In this document: positions 11,831-22,704 of the stretch, in pieces | Layout: the number at the start of each line of letters is the position of its first letter | Numbering within the stretch: position 1 is the first letter of the stretch | Origin: Oncomelania hupensis | Taxonomy: Eukaryota > Mollusca > Gastropoda > Littorinimorpha > Pomatiopsidae | Direction of reading: 5' to 3' | Assembly: GCA_036898135.1 (NCBI GenBank) | Contig: CM072513.1 | Span: 19,873,786 to 19,937,785 of the forward strand | DNA length: 64,000 nt | Notes under the pieces: generated by a model | Told to the model about the DNA's origin: nothing | The model's database searches: none | Seen by the model: the letters and a program-made list of their open reading frames with translations, nothing else | Made by a program: the position numbers and the translations under genes

Positions 11831-12342
11831 AAGGATCGGGATTTCATGCAGTCGGTCGGTCAACTACGAAGTGCTTGATACACAAAAACTTTGGATTCTT
11901 TGGTGTTAATTTAACCGTTTGAGGAGTAAAACCGTTACATCCGCAGGCAATTAACCATCTTTCAAACTCTGTTCTTTTCTTTTAGGAGTCGGGAAATCGG
12001 AAAAAAATACTACATCTTTCATGTAATCTTTGAATTAATAGCGTTCATCGCTATTGCAAGTACCATGGCTACCGGCATGTTTGTGTCGATGACGCAAAGG
12101 ATTGTGGGAATGAATCTATTTTTAACATGGGGCTTGACCTTGGCCCGCGGTCTTGAGCTCTAAACGCTACGCTATACGTTCATAACTACAGCTACGAACT
12201 AACCTAGAGGGATACGTAACTTTATTCAGGTTCGGAAACGCGACGGTACGGTATACCGGTGCGGGTGTCCAAGGTCCGGTTTACTGGGAAATCTCGACAA
12301 TACATAACGCGACAGTGGGCGACATCTTGTCCGCACAGAGAG

Positions 12343-13849
12343 CTATGAAGCGCCATTTGTAAATTAAATGGTTATTGTCATTATATCTATAGAACATACA
12401 TTTTACCTGTATAAAAGATATGGTATAATTATAAAATGAATTATATACCTATAAAATACATTCTATAGCAATACAACACTTTTTATAGCTATAAAGCAAC
12501 ATTTTTATAGCTACAGACTACATTTTACGATACACAAGAGATCATACACGAATCGTCACGCCGTTTGTAAATATTAAACACAAAAAAACTATTTTATTTA
12601 TAAACAAAACATTTTATAAGTAACCAATTCATTTTATCTATAAACAAAACATTTTATAAGTAACCAATTCATTTTACCTATAAACAAGTCATTGTATCTA
12701 TAAACAAGTCATTTTATAGCAAAAACGATCTATAAAACTTCCTTTTATCTGTAAACACTTCATTTTATAGCAACAACGAGCACTTATATCTATAGAATAC
12801 ATTTTATAACACGTACAATGAATTGTACCTGTAGAATGCATTCGCGACAATTATTTTCCAGTCGGCGCCTTACAATAATTTTATACTAACTTTCTCATTG
12901 TATAACTGCTTCTCTCCCTTCCATTATTTTTATTTTGTAACGTTCTAAGCGACCCAAAGTTGCTATGCGGTGCGCAAAGATGGCTGACGTTTGTTTTTTT
13001 TCGTTTTTTTTTTTTTTTTTTTTTTTTTACATTAAAATTTACGTCCCCGGACTCATTAAGCGAATAGGGGACGATTGGTTAATAGGTACATTCAACCAAT
13101 TCAACGAAAAAAGCCCCCCCCCCCTCCCCCTCCTGCACGTATGCGCTGGTTTGCCTTCGTGCTTATCGATAGTTTTTCAAGACGACCAAAATATAATTGG
13201 AACAGTCGAGACTGACCATGATGTTTTATCAGCATTTCACTAGTATGGTCCTCGCCAATTTATATACTACACTAGTATGGTCCTTGCCATTTTTTGTAGT
13301 AGACTTTAATGGTCTTTACAATGTTGAGTCGCTTAGAAGTTTACAAGTAGTCTACACGAGGATGGAGTTGCTTCCCTGGGATCAGAAATTCGAAAGTCAG
13401 TATAAAATTAATGTCATGCGCCGAATGTAAAATAATGCTCCGAATGCATTCTACAGGTAAAATGCATTGTATATATTATAACATTTATTTTATAGATATA
13501 AAAGCTCTTTGTTGTTATAAAATGAATTGTTTACCTATAAAATGAATTGTTTATGTATAAAATGTAGTGTTTAGAGATAAAATGAAGTGTTTAGAGATAA
13601 AATAGTTTTTCGGAATAATATTTACAAACGGCGTGATGATCGCATATGATTTCTCTTGTATATTGTAAAATGTAGTCTGTAGTTATAAAAATGTAGTTTT
13701 TAGCTATAAAAAGTGTTGTATTGCTATTGAATGTATTTTATAGACATAGAATTCATTTTATAAGTATACAATATCTTTTATAGAGGTAAAATGTATGTTC
13801 TATAGATATAATGACAATAATGATTTAATTTACAAATGGCGCCTCATAG
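12343..13849. mobile_element. Foldback-type element with long inverted repeats
   Basis: The left arm (12,343-12,869) and right arm (13,418-13,849) are reverse complements over most of their length, from CTATGA(A/G)GCGCCATTTG at the outer ends to CATTCGG..CGC-type sequence at the inner ends. Each arm is built of degenerate 20-25-bp units of the form CATTTTATAGCTATAAA. The left arm has about 95 bp more, from extra units. The loop (12,870-13,417) has a poly-T and a poly-C run and no credible gene. AGAG flanks both ends (12,339-12,342 and 13,850-13,853), a possible but low-complexity 4-bp duplication. Confidence 0.8.
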
Positions 13850-13866
13850 AGAGCGAGCCTAAAGCC

Positions 13867-13934
13867 CAAACACGTGGATAGGCAGCTGTTCTTGAAGAAG
13901 AGCTTATAAGAACAGCAGCTTATCCACGTGTTTG
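13867..13934. repeat. Near-perfect 28-bp hairpin
   Basis: CAAACACGTGGATA followed by AGCTGTTCTT is matched by its reverse complement 10 bp further on (AAGAACAGCAGCT then TATCCACGTGTTTG). It starts 17 bp outside the foldback element. CACGTG is present on both arms. Confidence 0.8.
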
Positions 13935-14299
13935 AGCATGGTACCAGTCGCCAATCCTTCTGAACTCTTAAAGTTCTTAAAGACCTCTCCCGTTGAATGT
14001 TTTTGTTTTATTTTGATTTTGTGGTTTAAAGTTTGCTCATGTTCTAAGCAGTGATTTATCCTAATTTGTTTTGCAGGCGTTCAAGCAATAATAAAGCTTC
14101 AGTTTCTATGGGAATGTGGTTCTTTGAAACTGTTTTGAAGTGTATGACAATCTTTCTTTTGCGTCGGTCACTACTGTCAGTGCCATATCCCATTTAATTG
14201 TAACACTTAAAATCGCGGTATACCGGTACGAAATACCGATACAACCTAAAAATACCGCGGTAATACCGGTACGACTTTGACCCATGGTACCCAGCTCTA

Positions 14300-14585
14300 C
14301 TAAACTAAACCCTATGGAATCATCGTATGGATTTATTTCATCACTTTTATATAGCGCTTTTCCAGCTCGAGAGCCGCTCAAGGCACTGACCGATACAGGA
14401 TCTAACTCGAGCCGCTCCAGGCGCCCACCTTCAGCCTTTGGGCGCATAGTCTGACGCCCCGACGACTGAGCACAATCCTGGGCGACCGGGGATGGGGAGA
14501 AAGGACCTAGTGCGTGCTGGCTGTATTTGTGTAGCCGGCACTCACCCGTCTAGGACATGAGCGTCAGGATCTTTTAAGTCAATTT
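14300..14585 (-). mobile_element. tRNA-derived SINE, 5'-truncated
   Basis: Minus-strand copy of the SINE that is most complete at 44,664-45,105. It shares AAAGATCCTGACGCTCATGT, CCTAGACGGGTGAGTGCCGG, the block GGATTGTGCTCAGTCGTCGG and the 3' tail AAAGCGCTATATAAAAGTGA. The tRNA-like head is missing. Confidence 0.85.
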
Positions 14586-14784
14586 AAAACAATGTAATGA
14601 ATGTTATTAATGTAGAACTCTAATTAAGTAGCTATTTAATTAATTTTTGATGTGTTATAAAAGATGTATTCTAAAAGATGTGCATTTAGTGACTGCACTT
14701 CGGAGTACTTCTGGAAAGTTATTCTATAAAGTAGAACCTGAATATGACAGATCAGTTTTAGACCGGTCAATTCTTGGAGAAAAT

Positions 14785-14785
14785 T

Positions 14786-14816
<31 letters not shown>

Positions 14817-14830
14817 GTTGCTGCAAATAC

Positions 14831-14873
<43 letters not shown>

Positions 14874-14904
14874 GTTGCTGCAAATACAAAAGATAAGAGA
14901 GAGA

Positions 14905-14945
<41 letters not shown>

Positions 14946-14960
14946 GTGTTGCTCAAATAC

Positions 14961-15027
<67 letters not shown>

Positions 15028-15135
15028 AAGTGAGAGAAAGAGAGAGAGAGCTTTTGTGTTGCTGCGAATACAAAAGAGGAGAGAGAGAGAGTTAGAGAGA
15101 GTGTTTGTGTTGCTGCAAATACAAAAGAGGAAGTC
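14785..15135. repeat. Compound minisatellite: (GA)n blocks with a conserved spacer
   Basis: Five GA blocks of different length are separated by the same spacer, TTGTGTTGCTGCAAATAC followed by AAAAGA, at about 14,814, 14,870, 14,944, 15,053 and 15,106. The composite unit varies from about 45 to 110 bp because only the GA part expands. Confidence 0.9.
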
Positions 15136-15200
15136 GAAGTCGAAGTCGAAACCTTTAATAGGATAATAGCATTAGGTCCTATGGACCTGTCTTACAGAGG

Positions 15201-15262
15201 AGACACACACACACACACACACACACCCACACACACACACACACAGATTGTGTGTGTGTGTG
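15201..15262. repeat. (CA)n/(GT)n microsatellite
   Basis: A CA run followed by a short GT run. The two can pair as a hairpin. Another CA-rich run lies at about 15,480-15,515. Confidence 0.9.
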
Positions 15263-15625
15263 TTGTAAAAAAATGAGAAGAAAGCGAAAAGAGATAAAAC
15301 CATAGTAATAGCTTCTAAAAACAAAAATTTTGCTTTCAGATTGCATTAAATATAATTTTTTGCTTGTTTCTGCACTTGCGTATTCGTTGCAGAGTTATCT
15401 AAATACCATTTGTTTTATTTCTTTCAACTGGCGATTACAAATGGGCTGTCACCGATGGATTCTTAAAACAAACGCGCCCGCACACACACACACCTGCACA
15501 CACACCCACACACACATTTTTGTAAAAACGACATTCTGATGACTGTTGTGAAAAAAACAGGGATTATTTTGACACACTTTTCATTTTCGTGACATTATTT
15601 TGACATTTTCAAATTTTTGAACCTA

Positions 15626-15704
15626 TCCCTAACCCTAACCCTAACCCCTAACCCAAACCCTAACCCTAACCCTAACCCTAACCCTAACCCTAACCCTAAC
15701 CCTA
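15626..15704. repeat. Interstitial telomeric repeat (CCCTAA)n
   Basis: About 13 CCCTAA units with two variants (CCCCTAA, CCCAAA). The orientation is CCCTAA on the plus strand, the reverse complement of TTAGGG, which is the usual metazoan telomere unit. It sits between short ATTTTGAC-rich flanks (15,560-15,620 and 15,730-15,760). Confidence 0.95.
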
Positions 15705-16241
15705 GGCCTAAAACAGCTCTAACTCAGCGGGGAACTATTTTGACGTCAAAATAGGGCGCCCTTCCAAAAAAGTCAAAAGAAACCATGTGGAGTTCCATGA
15801 GTGTGTCACTGTAACGTCGTTTCTACATGCCCACCCACACACACACACACGCACACACCCATCTTCAGCAAAATTTGCTGTATAGCTCCGAGTTTTCACT
15901 CTTACTGATCTTTTGAGGACTTTTGAACTACCCTATCATTTTGTATTCGTTCCAGGTTATTTATTTATTTATTTTTTTTACTGGGTACCGCAGACAGGTT
16001 TTACAATTGTCGTTTTTGGGGTTGTGCTTTCAAAAGCAGACCATGGCGTATTTGTTGACTGCTTGCATGAATGCCTTTCTCTCCACACAATGGCGAAACA
16101 ATAAGACACGTTGGCATCTTCTGCAGTTACCTGTGATATATCACTCACACTACCTCCACACACTTGGAACACACTTGGAAGTCTTCTATGACAAGAAGAT
16201 TGAGCTATTTTAACTCTAGCCTGGCAGTTTTGCAGCCAAAA

Positions 16242-16372
16242 TGTAGAAGGAGAAGAAGGAGAAGAAGGAGAAGAGAAAAGAAAGAGATAAGAAGGAAGAA
16301 GAAAGTACAAGCAAAGGTGGAGGAGGAAGAAAAAACAAAAGAAAAGAAAAAAGAATCAAAGAAAGGACAGTC
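16242..16372. repeat. Polypurine tract (AAG/GGA rich)
   Basis: About 130 bp almost free of pyrimidines on the plus strand, made of AGAAGG and AAAAGA units. Not coding. Confidence 0.85.
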
Positions 16373-16385
16373 TGCAATTAGGCGT

Positions 16386-18441
16386 TGGTATCTGTATCTG
16401 TATCTGTAGTATTACGCTGCTACACATCCAGGTGACTGGCATAAATTGCAGCGGGTTGGGGGTTGCGCAGCGGCTCACTGGTGGAGGCTGGCCGCTAGTC
16501 TACTTTTAAAAGTTTCTGTGGATGTGGCGTACACTATACTATCATCTAGAGTGTTCCAGTCACTAACTGTACGCACAAAGAATGAGTTTTTGAGTTGGTC
16601 TGAGGAGCAGTGAGGTACAACATATGGCCTTGAGTTGTTCCTGGCATAAGTGTTTACTATGTTGGTGGTGGTGAAGTTACTGCTTTGCACTGGTTTGATG
16701 CGTCGTCCTGGTCGTTGTTGGGTGAGAAACTGATGGGGAGGCAGTGCCGGCACCAGCCCCTCAACCACCCTATAAAACAGTCCGAGTCGTAGTTGGAGGC
16801 GGCGGCTTTGGAGAGATTGGAGGCCCGTCCGCTCCAGGAGTCCAGCAACGCTGCCCGGGGCATTGGACCTGAAGTCGCCAGTGATGAAGCGTGCTGCAAT
16901 GCGCTGGATCTTCTCCATGCTGTCGATGTCTTTCTTCAGGTACGGGTCCCAGACAACGGCGCCATACTCCAGGAGGGGGCGGACCAGGGAGATGTAGGCT
17001 TGGTTCTTGCAGTTGGTGGGGCAGCGACGGAGGTTCCTCCTTAAGAAGCCTAAGGTGGAGTTGGCTTTCTTGGTAATAGAGGAAATGTGGGGCCCCCACT
17101 TCAGGTCGTTAGAGATTATAATTCCTAGGTAAGGATTTTGTTGGACGTGGTTTAGGATTACATTATTTAGTTGGTAGAAGAAGTTAGTTTTGAGGTTGAT
17201 GCTAAGGATGTAACACTTGGTAGTGTTGAAGCGCATGCCCCAGTCGTCCGCCCATGCCTCTAACTGCTGTAGGTCTTGTTGTAGGCATTGATGATCCTTG
17301 AAGGACTTGATCTCTCTATACAGCAGGCAATCATCGGCAAATAGGCGAACCTGGGACTTGACGCGGGATGGGAGATCATTTATGTGGCATAGGAAAAGGA
17401 GGGGGCCGAGTACGGTGCCTTGGGGGACACCAGAGTCCACTGAGGTAGTCTCGGAGGAGGTTCCTTCGAGCACCACTCTCATGGACCTCTGGGTCAGGAA
17501 GGAGGTGAGCCAGGAGTGAAGGGGGCCGGTTATACCATAGTGGGCAAGTTTGTGGAGGAGGCGGTCATGGGGGACGGTGTCAAACGCCTTAGAGAAGTCT
17601 AAAATTGCAACGTCGACTTGTTGTTTTTTGTCAAATGATTTTAGGAAATCATGGGTGGTTGTCAGGAGTTGGGTTTCGCAGGAAAAGCCTGAACGAAAGC
17701 CGTGGTTAAGGTTGGTAAGGATGTGGTTTGATTCCAGGTGCGACAAGATGTGGCTGCAGATAATGTGTTCTAAGAGTTTGCAAGGGACAGAGGTCAGGGA
17801 TATTGGTCTGTAGTTCTCAGGGAGGTGTCGATCCCCTTTCTTAAAGACGCAGGAAATGTTTGCTTCCAGCCAGTCAGCAGGGAGAGTGCAGGAGTCAAGA
17901 GATTTCTGGTAGATAGCTTGTAGTGCAGGGGCCAGTTGTTCGGCGCAGGTTTTTAGAACTATGTTCGGAATGTTGTCGGGCCCAGGTGCTTTAGCGGGAT
18001 TAAGTTCTTGTAGAAGTTTTAAAACTCCAGCTGTGGTGACGGTTATCTGGTTGATAGGTGGAGTGGACGGGGTGTCCATAGTTGGTAATGCTGTGGTGAT
18101 GGTTTTAGTAAAGGCTGATTTGAATTGGTCAAGGAGGAGCTTGGCTTTACTTGGGCTATCTGTGATAAGTTTTCCTTTGGTTTTCAGGGGGGATACCCCA
18201 GTGTTGTCCTGTTTACGGGACTTGATGTAGCTCCAAAAGGGCTTAGTATTGTTGTTCTTAATGCCTGCCTGGATTCTACCGTTAATGAAGTTCCATTCTG
18301 CGCGTCTCAGGGCTCGCTTGCAGGTCTTTTGGAAGTTGCGGTATGCCGTCCAGTCTTTTTTCTGTTTAGCTTGGCGGAGGAGGCGATTTTTGCGGCGGAG
18401 CATTCTTTTTAGTGGTGCATTTATCCAGGGCAGAGAGGAGC
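16386..18441 (-). mobile_element. 5'-truncated LINE with intact reverse transcriptase ORF
   Basis: Minus-strand copy. Homology begins around 18,441, just upstream of the motif PWINAPLKR, and the 3' end at about 16,386-16,412 is a tandem ACAGAT tail. The endonuclease part is absent. This 3' tail is different from the GGATA tail of the other LINE family in the window. Confidence 0.85.
16475..18403 (-). CDS. LINE ORF2 fragment: reverse transcriptase (642 codons)
   Basis: Open without a stop for 642 codons. The pre-RT region (residues 1-100) is basic and helical. RT motifs follow in order: PAKAPGPDNIP (about 137-147), ENYRPISLTS (196-205), DFSKAFDTVPHDRL (269-282), GVPQGTVLGPLLF (325-337) and the catalytic FADD (355-358). 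The C-terminal region RPLLEYGAVVWDPY and then a cysteine-poor tail ending LAASLHQ is typical of the Jockey/CR1 group, though I do not assign the clade firmly. It copies element RNA into DNA at a nicked target, but this copy has no endonuclease domain. The frame is open through the truncation point, so the ATG at 18403 is internal and not a real start. Confidence 0.9.
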   Translation of the reverse strand: MLRRKNRLLRQAKQKKDWTAYRNFQKTCKRALRRAEWNFINGRIQAGIKNNNTKPFWSYIKSRKQDNTGVSPLKTKGKLITDSPSKAKLLLDQFKSAFTKTITTALPTMDTPSTPPINQITVTTAGVLKLLQELNPAKAPGPDNIPNIVLKTCAEQLAPALQAIYQKSLDSCTLPADWLEANISCVFKKGDRHLPENYRPISLTSVPCKLLEHIICSHILSHLESNHILTNLNHGFRSGFSCETQLLTTTHDFLKSFDKKQQVDVAILDFSKAFDTVPHDRLLHKLAHYGITGPLHSWLTSFLTQRSMRVVLEGTSSETTSVDSGVPQGTVLGPLLFLCHINDLPSRVKSQVRLFADDCLLYREIKSFKDHQCLQQDLQQLEAWADDWGMRFNTTKCYILSINLKTNFFYQLNNVILNHVQQNPYLGIIISNDLKWGPHISSITKKANSTLGFLRRNLRRCPTNCKNQAYISLVRPLLEYGAVVWDPYLKKDIDSMEKIQRIAARFITGDFRSNAPGSVAGLLERTGLQSLQSRRLQLRLGLFYRVVEGLVPALPPHQFLTQQRPGRRIKPVQSSNFTTTNIVNTYARNNSRPYVVPHCSSDQLKNSFFVRTVSDWNTLDDSIVYATSTETFKSRLAASLHQ

Positions 18442-18582
18442 ATTATAATAATACAGGATGCTATGTACGCGCCTTTCCCCAAGGCTCAAAGCGCGGCGAT
18501 CTATACCAACATACATTGAGTCCATCCATTTGATTCCCACCTTCTCTCTCACCCTCTAATTTAAATGACAGTGAGCGCGCGC

Positions 18583-18628
<46 letters not shown>

Positions 18629-18685
18629 GTGTGTGCGTGTGTGTGTGTGTGTGCGTGTGTAGGTGTGCGCGCGTGTGTGTTTGTA
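18583..18685. repeat. (GT)n microsatellite
   Basis: GT repeats with GTGC interruptions, preceded by GCGCGCGCG. A SINE-type 3' tail (AAAAGCGCTTTGAGC, then TTTTGCGCTATATAC) follows at about 18,748-18,797. Confidence 0.9.
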
Positions 18686-18814
18686 TTGTTGTTTCTTTCA
18701 GATCGACTTTTGTATTTTTGCCGTTGGTCGGAGCGAATATGCGGGAAAAGCGCTTTGAGCAAACACTGTGGCTGATTTTGCGCTATATACAAAATAAAAT
18801 ATTATTCCTATACT

Positions 18815-18960
18815 TATTCTTCTTCTTATTATTATTATCATTCTTGTTGTTGTTGTTGTTATTATTATTTTTATTTTTATTATTACTTCTTGATTATTTT
18901 GACTTCTTTACTATCATTATTATTATTATTATTATCATTATTATTATTATTATTCATCTA
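18815..18960. repeat. (TTA)n/(TTG)n low-complexity run
   Basis: A retroposon-like tail (TTGCGCTATATAC) is followed by TTC, TTG and TTA triplet runs. Purine-rich sequence follows to about 19,095. Confidence 0.85.
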
Positions 18961-19257
18961 TACTTTTAAACCTGCAGATTTACGGTGCCAATTTAAAAGA
19001 GAAGGAAAAAGAGAAGGAGGAGAAGAAGGAAAAAAGGAGAAGAAGATAACAAAACGCCACACAGAAGAAAGCACGACAAGAAAAGAAAAGAAAGGATGAG
19101 GTGTCCCAAAGACAAAAACCAAATAATAACAATTACATGGACGCAAAAACCGACATAAAAGTTGACAGAAACAAAAAGACAGGAAAAAAGTAAAAGATAT
19201 TTTAACTGATTGATACTGCAGAAGAGAAAGAAAGAAAGAATTCCGGACAACGACGAA

Positions 19258-19680
19258 GTCATACGACTAAAGTTATTCCTTGGAGAACGTGGTCTGTCTC
19301 TGCAAAGCTCAGCACGTGCAATACGACTAAAGGTATTTCTTGGAGAACGTGGTCTATCTCTGCAAACTCAGCACGTGCAACACGACTACAGTTATTCCTT
19401 GGAGAACGTAGTCTATCTCTGCAAAGCTCAGCACGTTCAATACGACTAAAGTTATTCCTTGGAGAACGTGGTCTATCTCTGCAAAGCTCAGCACGTTCAA
19501 TACGACTAAAGTTATTCCTTGGAGAACGTGGTCTATCTCTGCAAAGCTCAGCACGTGCAATACGACTACAGTTATTCCTTAGAGAACGTAGTCTATCTCT
19601 GCAAAGCTCAGCACGTGCAATACGACTAAAGTTATACCTTGGAGAACGTAGTCTATCTCTGCAAAGCTCAGCACGTGCAT
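19258..19680. repeat. 60-bp minisatellite, 7 copies
   Basis: Seven head-to-tail copies of a 60-bp unit (one is 59 bp), each with ACGACTA(A/C)AGTTATTCCT, TGGAGAACGT, TCTCTGCAAAGCTC and AGCACGTGCAA. Copies differ by a few substitutions. The unit length is divisible by three, so chance frames exist on both strands. There is no CRISPR-type spacer diversity. Confidence 0.95.
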
Positions 19681-19884
19681 TGCGTAGGCTATTTTTTTAA
19701 AGGTCATCCCCCCCCCCTTTTTTATCCTCCATCCACCTCCCTCGACAGATCCTTTTAAAATTCACAGTGGGTGTTACCCCCAATGAAACAATATAAGCCT
19801 ACCAAAACAAACAACGCCCCCCCCCCACCTACCCCACCAACAACTTTTCGAAAGCATATAGTTACTTTTTTTTAATTCCGTAGT

Positions 19885-19915
<31 letters not shown>

Positions 19916-21059
19916 ACCTATTAATAGTAATCGCTAGACAACATCCTTGAGCTAAAAATAGCATCTACCATAGCTGGTAAGAGACAAAACCCATTACAAA
20001 AATTGCGCGGTATGTTTTTTGTTTTTGTTTTAGGTTGATACAGTAGCATATTCCCCTGACACCAAAGGCTAACTTTTTTAGGTCACGTGGTTCACTACCA
20101 AATAAGTCAAAGATCACAGGGCTATGGTATTGATTAGTATAAATCTCTCCCTGTCAGAACCGATATTGAAAATTCAAACTTTATGGGTTGGTTTGCTCAC
20201 AGAAAGCCCACTTTATTTCATTGTTTAAAGTAGAAACAATGCGAATTTTATTGTAAACCCGTTTCCGATAAACGTAAACAAAGCCTTCTAATTTGATACC
20301 TTTTAACCTTCCTGTGAAGAACAAACGCACCTACAAACATGTGTTTTGTACATTTAAAAAATAAAATAAAAACTTTGTGGAAATCAACCAATGGAATGGC
20401 ACATTCGACGCGTATTACCTGCTACAGAACATTGCGTCTAACTCCTCATATGCACGTGCATACCTGCTAAACCTGTGCGCAACGTCTGGCCGAATTACTT
20501 TAGCCTACATTCGGTTGAAATCAATGTAGGCATGAAACGTTTTCACCGTTCAGTGAGACTGTGATGCAAAAACAAACAAAGAAAAGCCACATGCTGACGT
20601 CAAAACATGATGACTTGAGAATAGTAATTGATCAGCATCATTCTTTATGTAACAATAATAATAACAACAACAACTACAACAATAACAACAACAGCTACAA
20701 CAGTAGCAGCATAAACTACAACAACAACAACAACATTGGCCTTGTCTTAGCCAAAATCACCTGCTCTAAAAAATAATGTTCTAAGACTGGTTGCGCTTCC
20801 TTTAAAATCTTGGCAAATAACTTATTCTCACTTACGATAACCCATCTCAACCCCCACTCCTACCACTACCACTTTACCCCCCACCCTCCCACCCACGTAC
20901 CCAAAACCCACCCACAACAAACAAACAATAATGTAACGTAATTATTGGGGCATGAAAAACGTCGAGGTAAGAAATGGCTGACAAACGGGTGCCATAGACA
21001 ATAGGTACAGGTAGTGCAAAGAAGGCAAGTCAGCATACTGATATGCCGGGTTGAAGGAC
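19681..21059. other. No gene; short TTG and AAC runs
   Basis: Mixed AT-rich sequence. (TTG)n at about 19,887-19,914 and (AAC/AAT)n at about 20,651-20,735 are the only structures seen. Confidence 0.5.
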
Positions 21060-21440
21060 TATGGATTTTCCCGGAATTCTTCAAAGGAAATCCGACATCT
21101 CCGGATAATCCTAGGGAATATCCGACGTCAAGACATCTGCAGAAAAACTAGGGATGTCCGGCATCTCAAGATAACCTAGAAGAAAATATGACATCTCATG
21201 ATAAGCTAGAGGAAAATCCGACATCCGATAAGCTAGGGATATTAGACATGTTAAAGAAATCACGTGATTACCCAGTTTCTCAAGATAATCCGATATTTCC
21301 AGAAAACAGAGGTGTCCAAAAATTAAGATAATCTAGTGATGCCCAGTATCTCCAGATAACCTAGGGATTCTTAGGATAATCCTGTGAAAATCCGACTTCT
21401 GCAGAAAACCTAGAAATATGAAACCTCTCAAGATATTGCT
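21060..21440. repeat. Degenerate ~30-bp tandem repeat
   Basis: The phrases AAAATCCGACATCT and GATAACCTAGGG recur about ten times with heavy divergence. An old minisatellite. Confidence 0.7.
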
Positions 21441-21499
21441 AAGAAAATCATCAAGATTTGCAGCGATTCTACATTTTTGTTATTGTATTTTAATTGTCA

Positions 21500-21632
21500 A
21501 GATCTCTCTCTCTCTCTCGCTCTCTTTCTCTTTCTCTCCCTCTCTCTCTCTCACTTTCATCTTCACGCCCCCTCCACAAACACACACACACACACATACA
21601 CACAAACACGCGCGTACACACTCGCGCGCGCA
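21500..21632. repeat. (CT)n and (CA)n runs
   Basis: CT-rich and then CA-rich simple sequence, ending in CGCGCGCG just upstream of the LTR element. Confidence 0.9.
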
Positions 21633-21653
21633 CGAATCATTTGTACTTATTTA

Positions 21654-22680
21654 TGTAGCCGAGCCGCGGCTACGTAAATTTCTTACCATTAAATAGTAGG
21701 CCTTCCTGTATCCATGTTAAACTTGAACTATGGCTATTACTTGAGATATACTTTTCAGATACTTTTCATAATACCACCGTTAGACTTAGCAGTTTATTTT
21801 CTATTAGTATATATCAACTTTGTTTTTCAGTTAGGTAGCGAATTCGAAGGGGATCGCGACAGTGGATAGGGCAAAGTATATTGGTACACATCGGTACACG
21901 CGCCGCACTGGTTTCGGTTACGCTGGGCTGTTTCGGTTGCGCAATGTGTAGCGACCTACATTCTCGCTAGACTGACCGGGGTCCATTGATTCAGTTAGGC
22001 TGTGTTTACTATGTCATATTATTTATTCATTTACTTTAAAACCCACAATAATAACCATGAAGTATTATACATGGTTGGAAAGAGGAGACGTTGTACTTTA
22101 TTTTTTATTATAATTGCTGTTTAGAATTTTATCGAATTTAAGAGTTATTATGACTTTTGATGTGTAAATCTCTTTGGATCGGCAACCACTTTCTCCTTTA
22201 AATTACTTATTGTTTTATTTCATAGCCGATAGGTCTGAGAATTGTATATCAGTAGAAAGCTTGTATTCCCACGTTTACGCCGATGTATAATTTGTATATA
22301 TTTTGTTAGTTTATAATATGTGTTTGTAAGATAGAGATTTGTAACTAACACAAATTTGCGCCAGCAGACGACTTTCTAGAGCCGCGGCAGTGCCTCACAT
22401 TAAGCGCGCCCTCTAAGGCTGGCGGCGTCCCATATAAAGAAAGTTTCGGTAGTTAAAGGGGGACAAACGGTCAGACCACCGAAGGCGAGACACACTGCAC
22501 TGTCTCTGTTTCTGTATTGCCTTGCCTTGATTTGCCTTGTCATGATGTACTGACGACGGAATAAACAAGAGAAACTTCAACGGTCATCTTCGAACCTTTG
22601 GTGTTCTTGAGTGAGAGAGAGAGAATGTACACCACCACTTCATCCATACTCTAAACGAAGACACCACCATCATCACAAAT
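21654..22680 (+). repeat. 5' LTR of the short LTR element
   Basis: Begins TGTAGCCGAGCCGCGGCTAC, which contains a short palindrome, and ends CATCATCACAAAT. Promoter-like CCATATAAAG lies about 250 bp before the end, with GGAATAAAC about 120 bp before the end. Confidence 0.9.
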
Positions 22681-22704
22681 GGCGCTGCGAGCAGGATTGG
22701 ATTG

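Larger units (their letters stand above)
10850..12175. repeat. Pair of 43-bp inverted repeats enclosing 1.24 kb
   Basis: 10,850-10,892 and 12,133-12,175 are reverse complements with about two mismatches (ATAGCGTAGCGTTTAGA, then CCGCGGGCCAAGGTCAAG). The interior holds a (GA)n array and a LINE-like 3' end but no transposase frame. I found no clear target-site duplication. This may be a non-autonomous DNA transposon or an inverted duplication. Confidence 0.55.

Noticed and set aside
16770..18533. Plus-strand and other-frame ORFs across the LINE at 16.4-18.4 kb
   Set aside because: Shadows of the 642-codon reverse transcriptase frame.
19258..19680. CRISPR array
   Set aside because: Units are contiguous 60-bp tandem copies without distinct spacers, in a eukaryotic genome.
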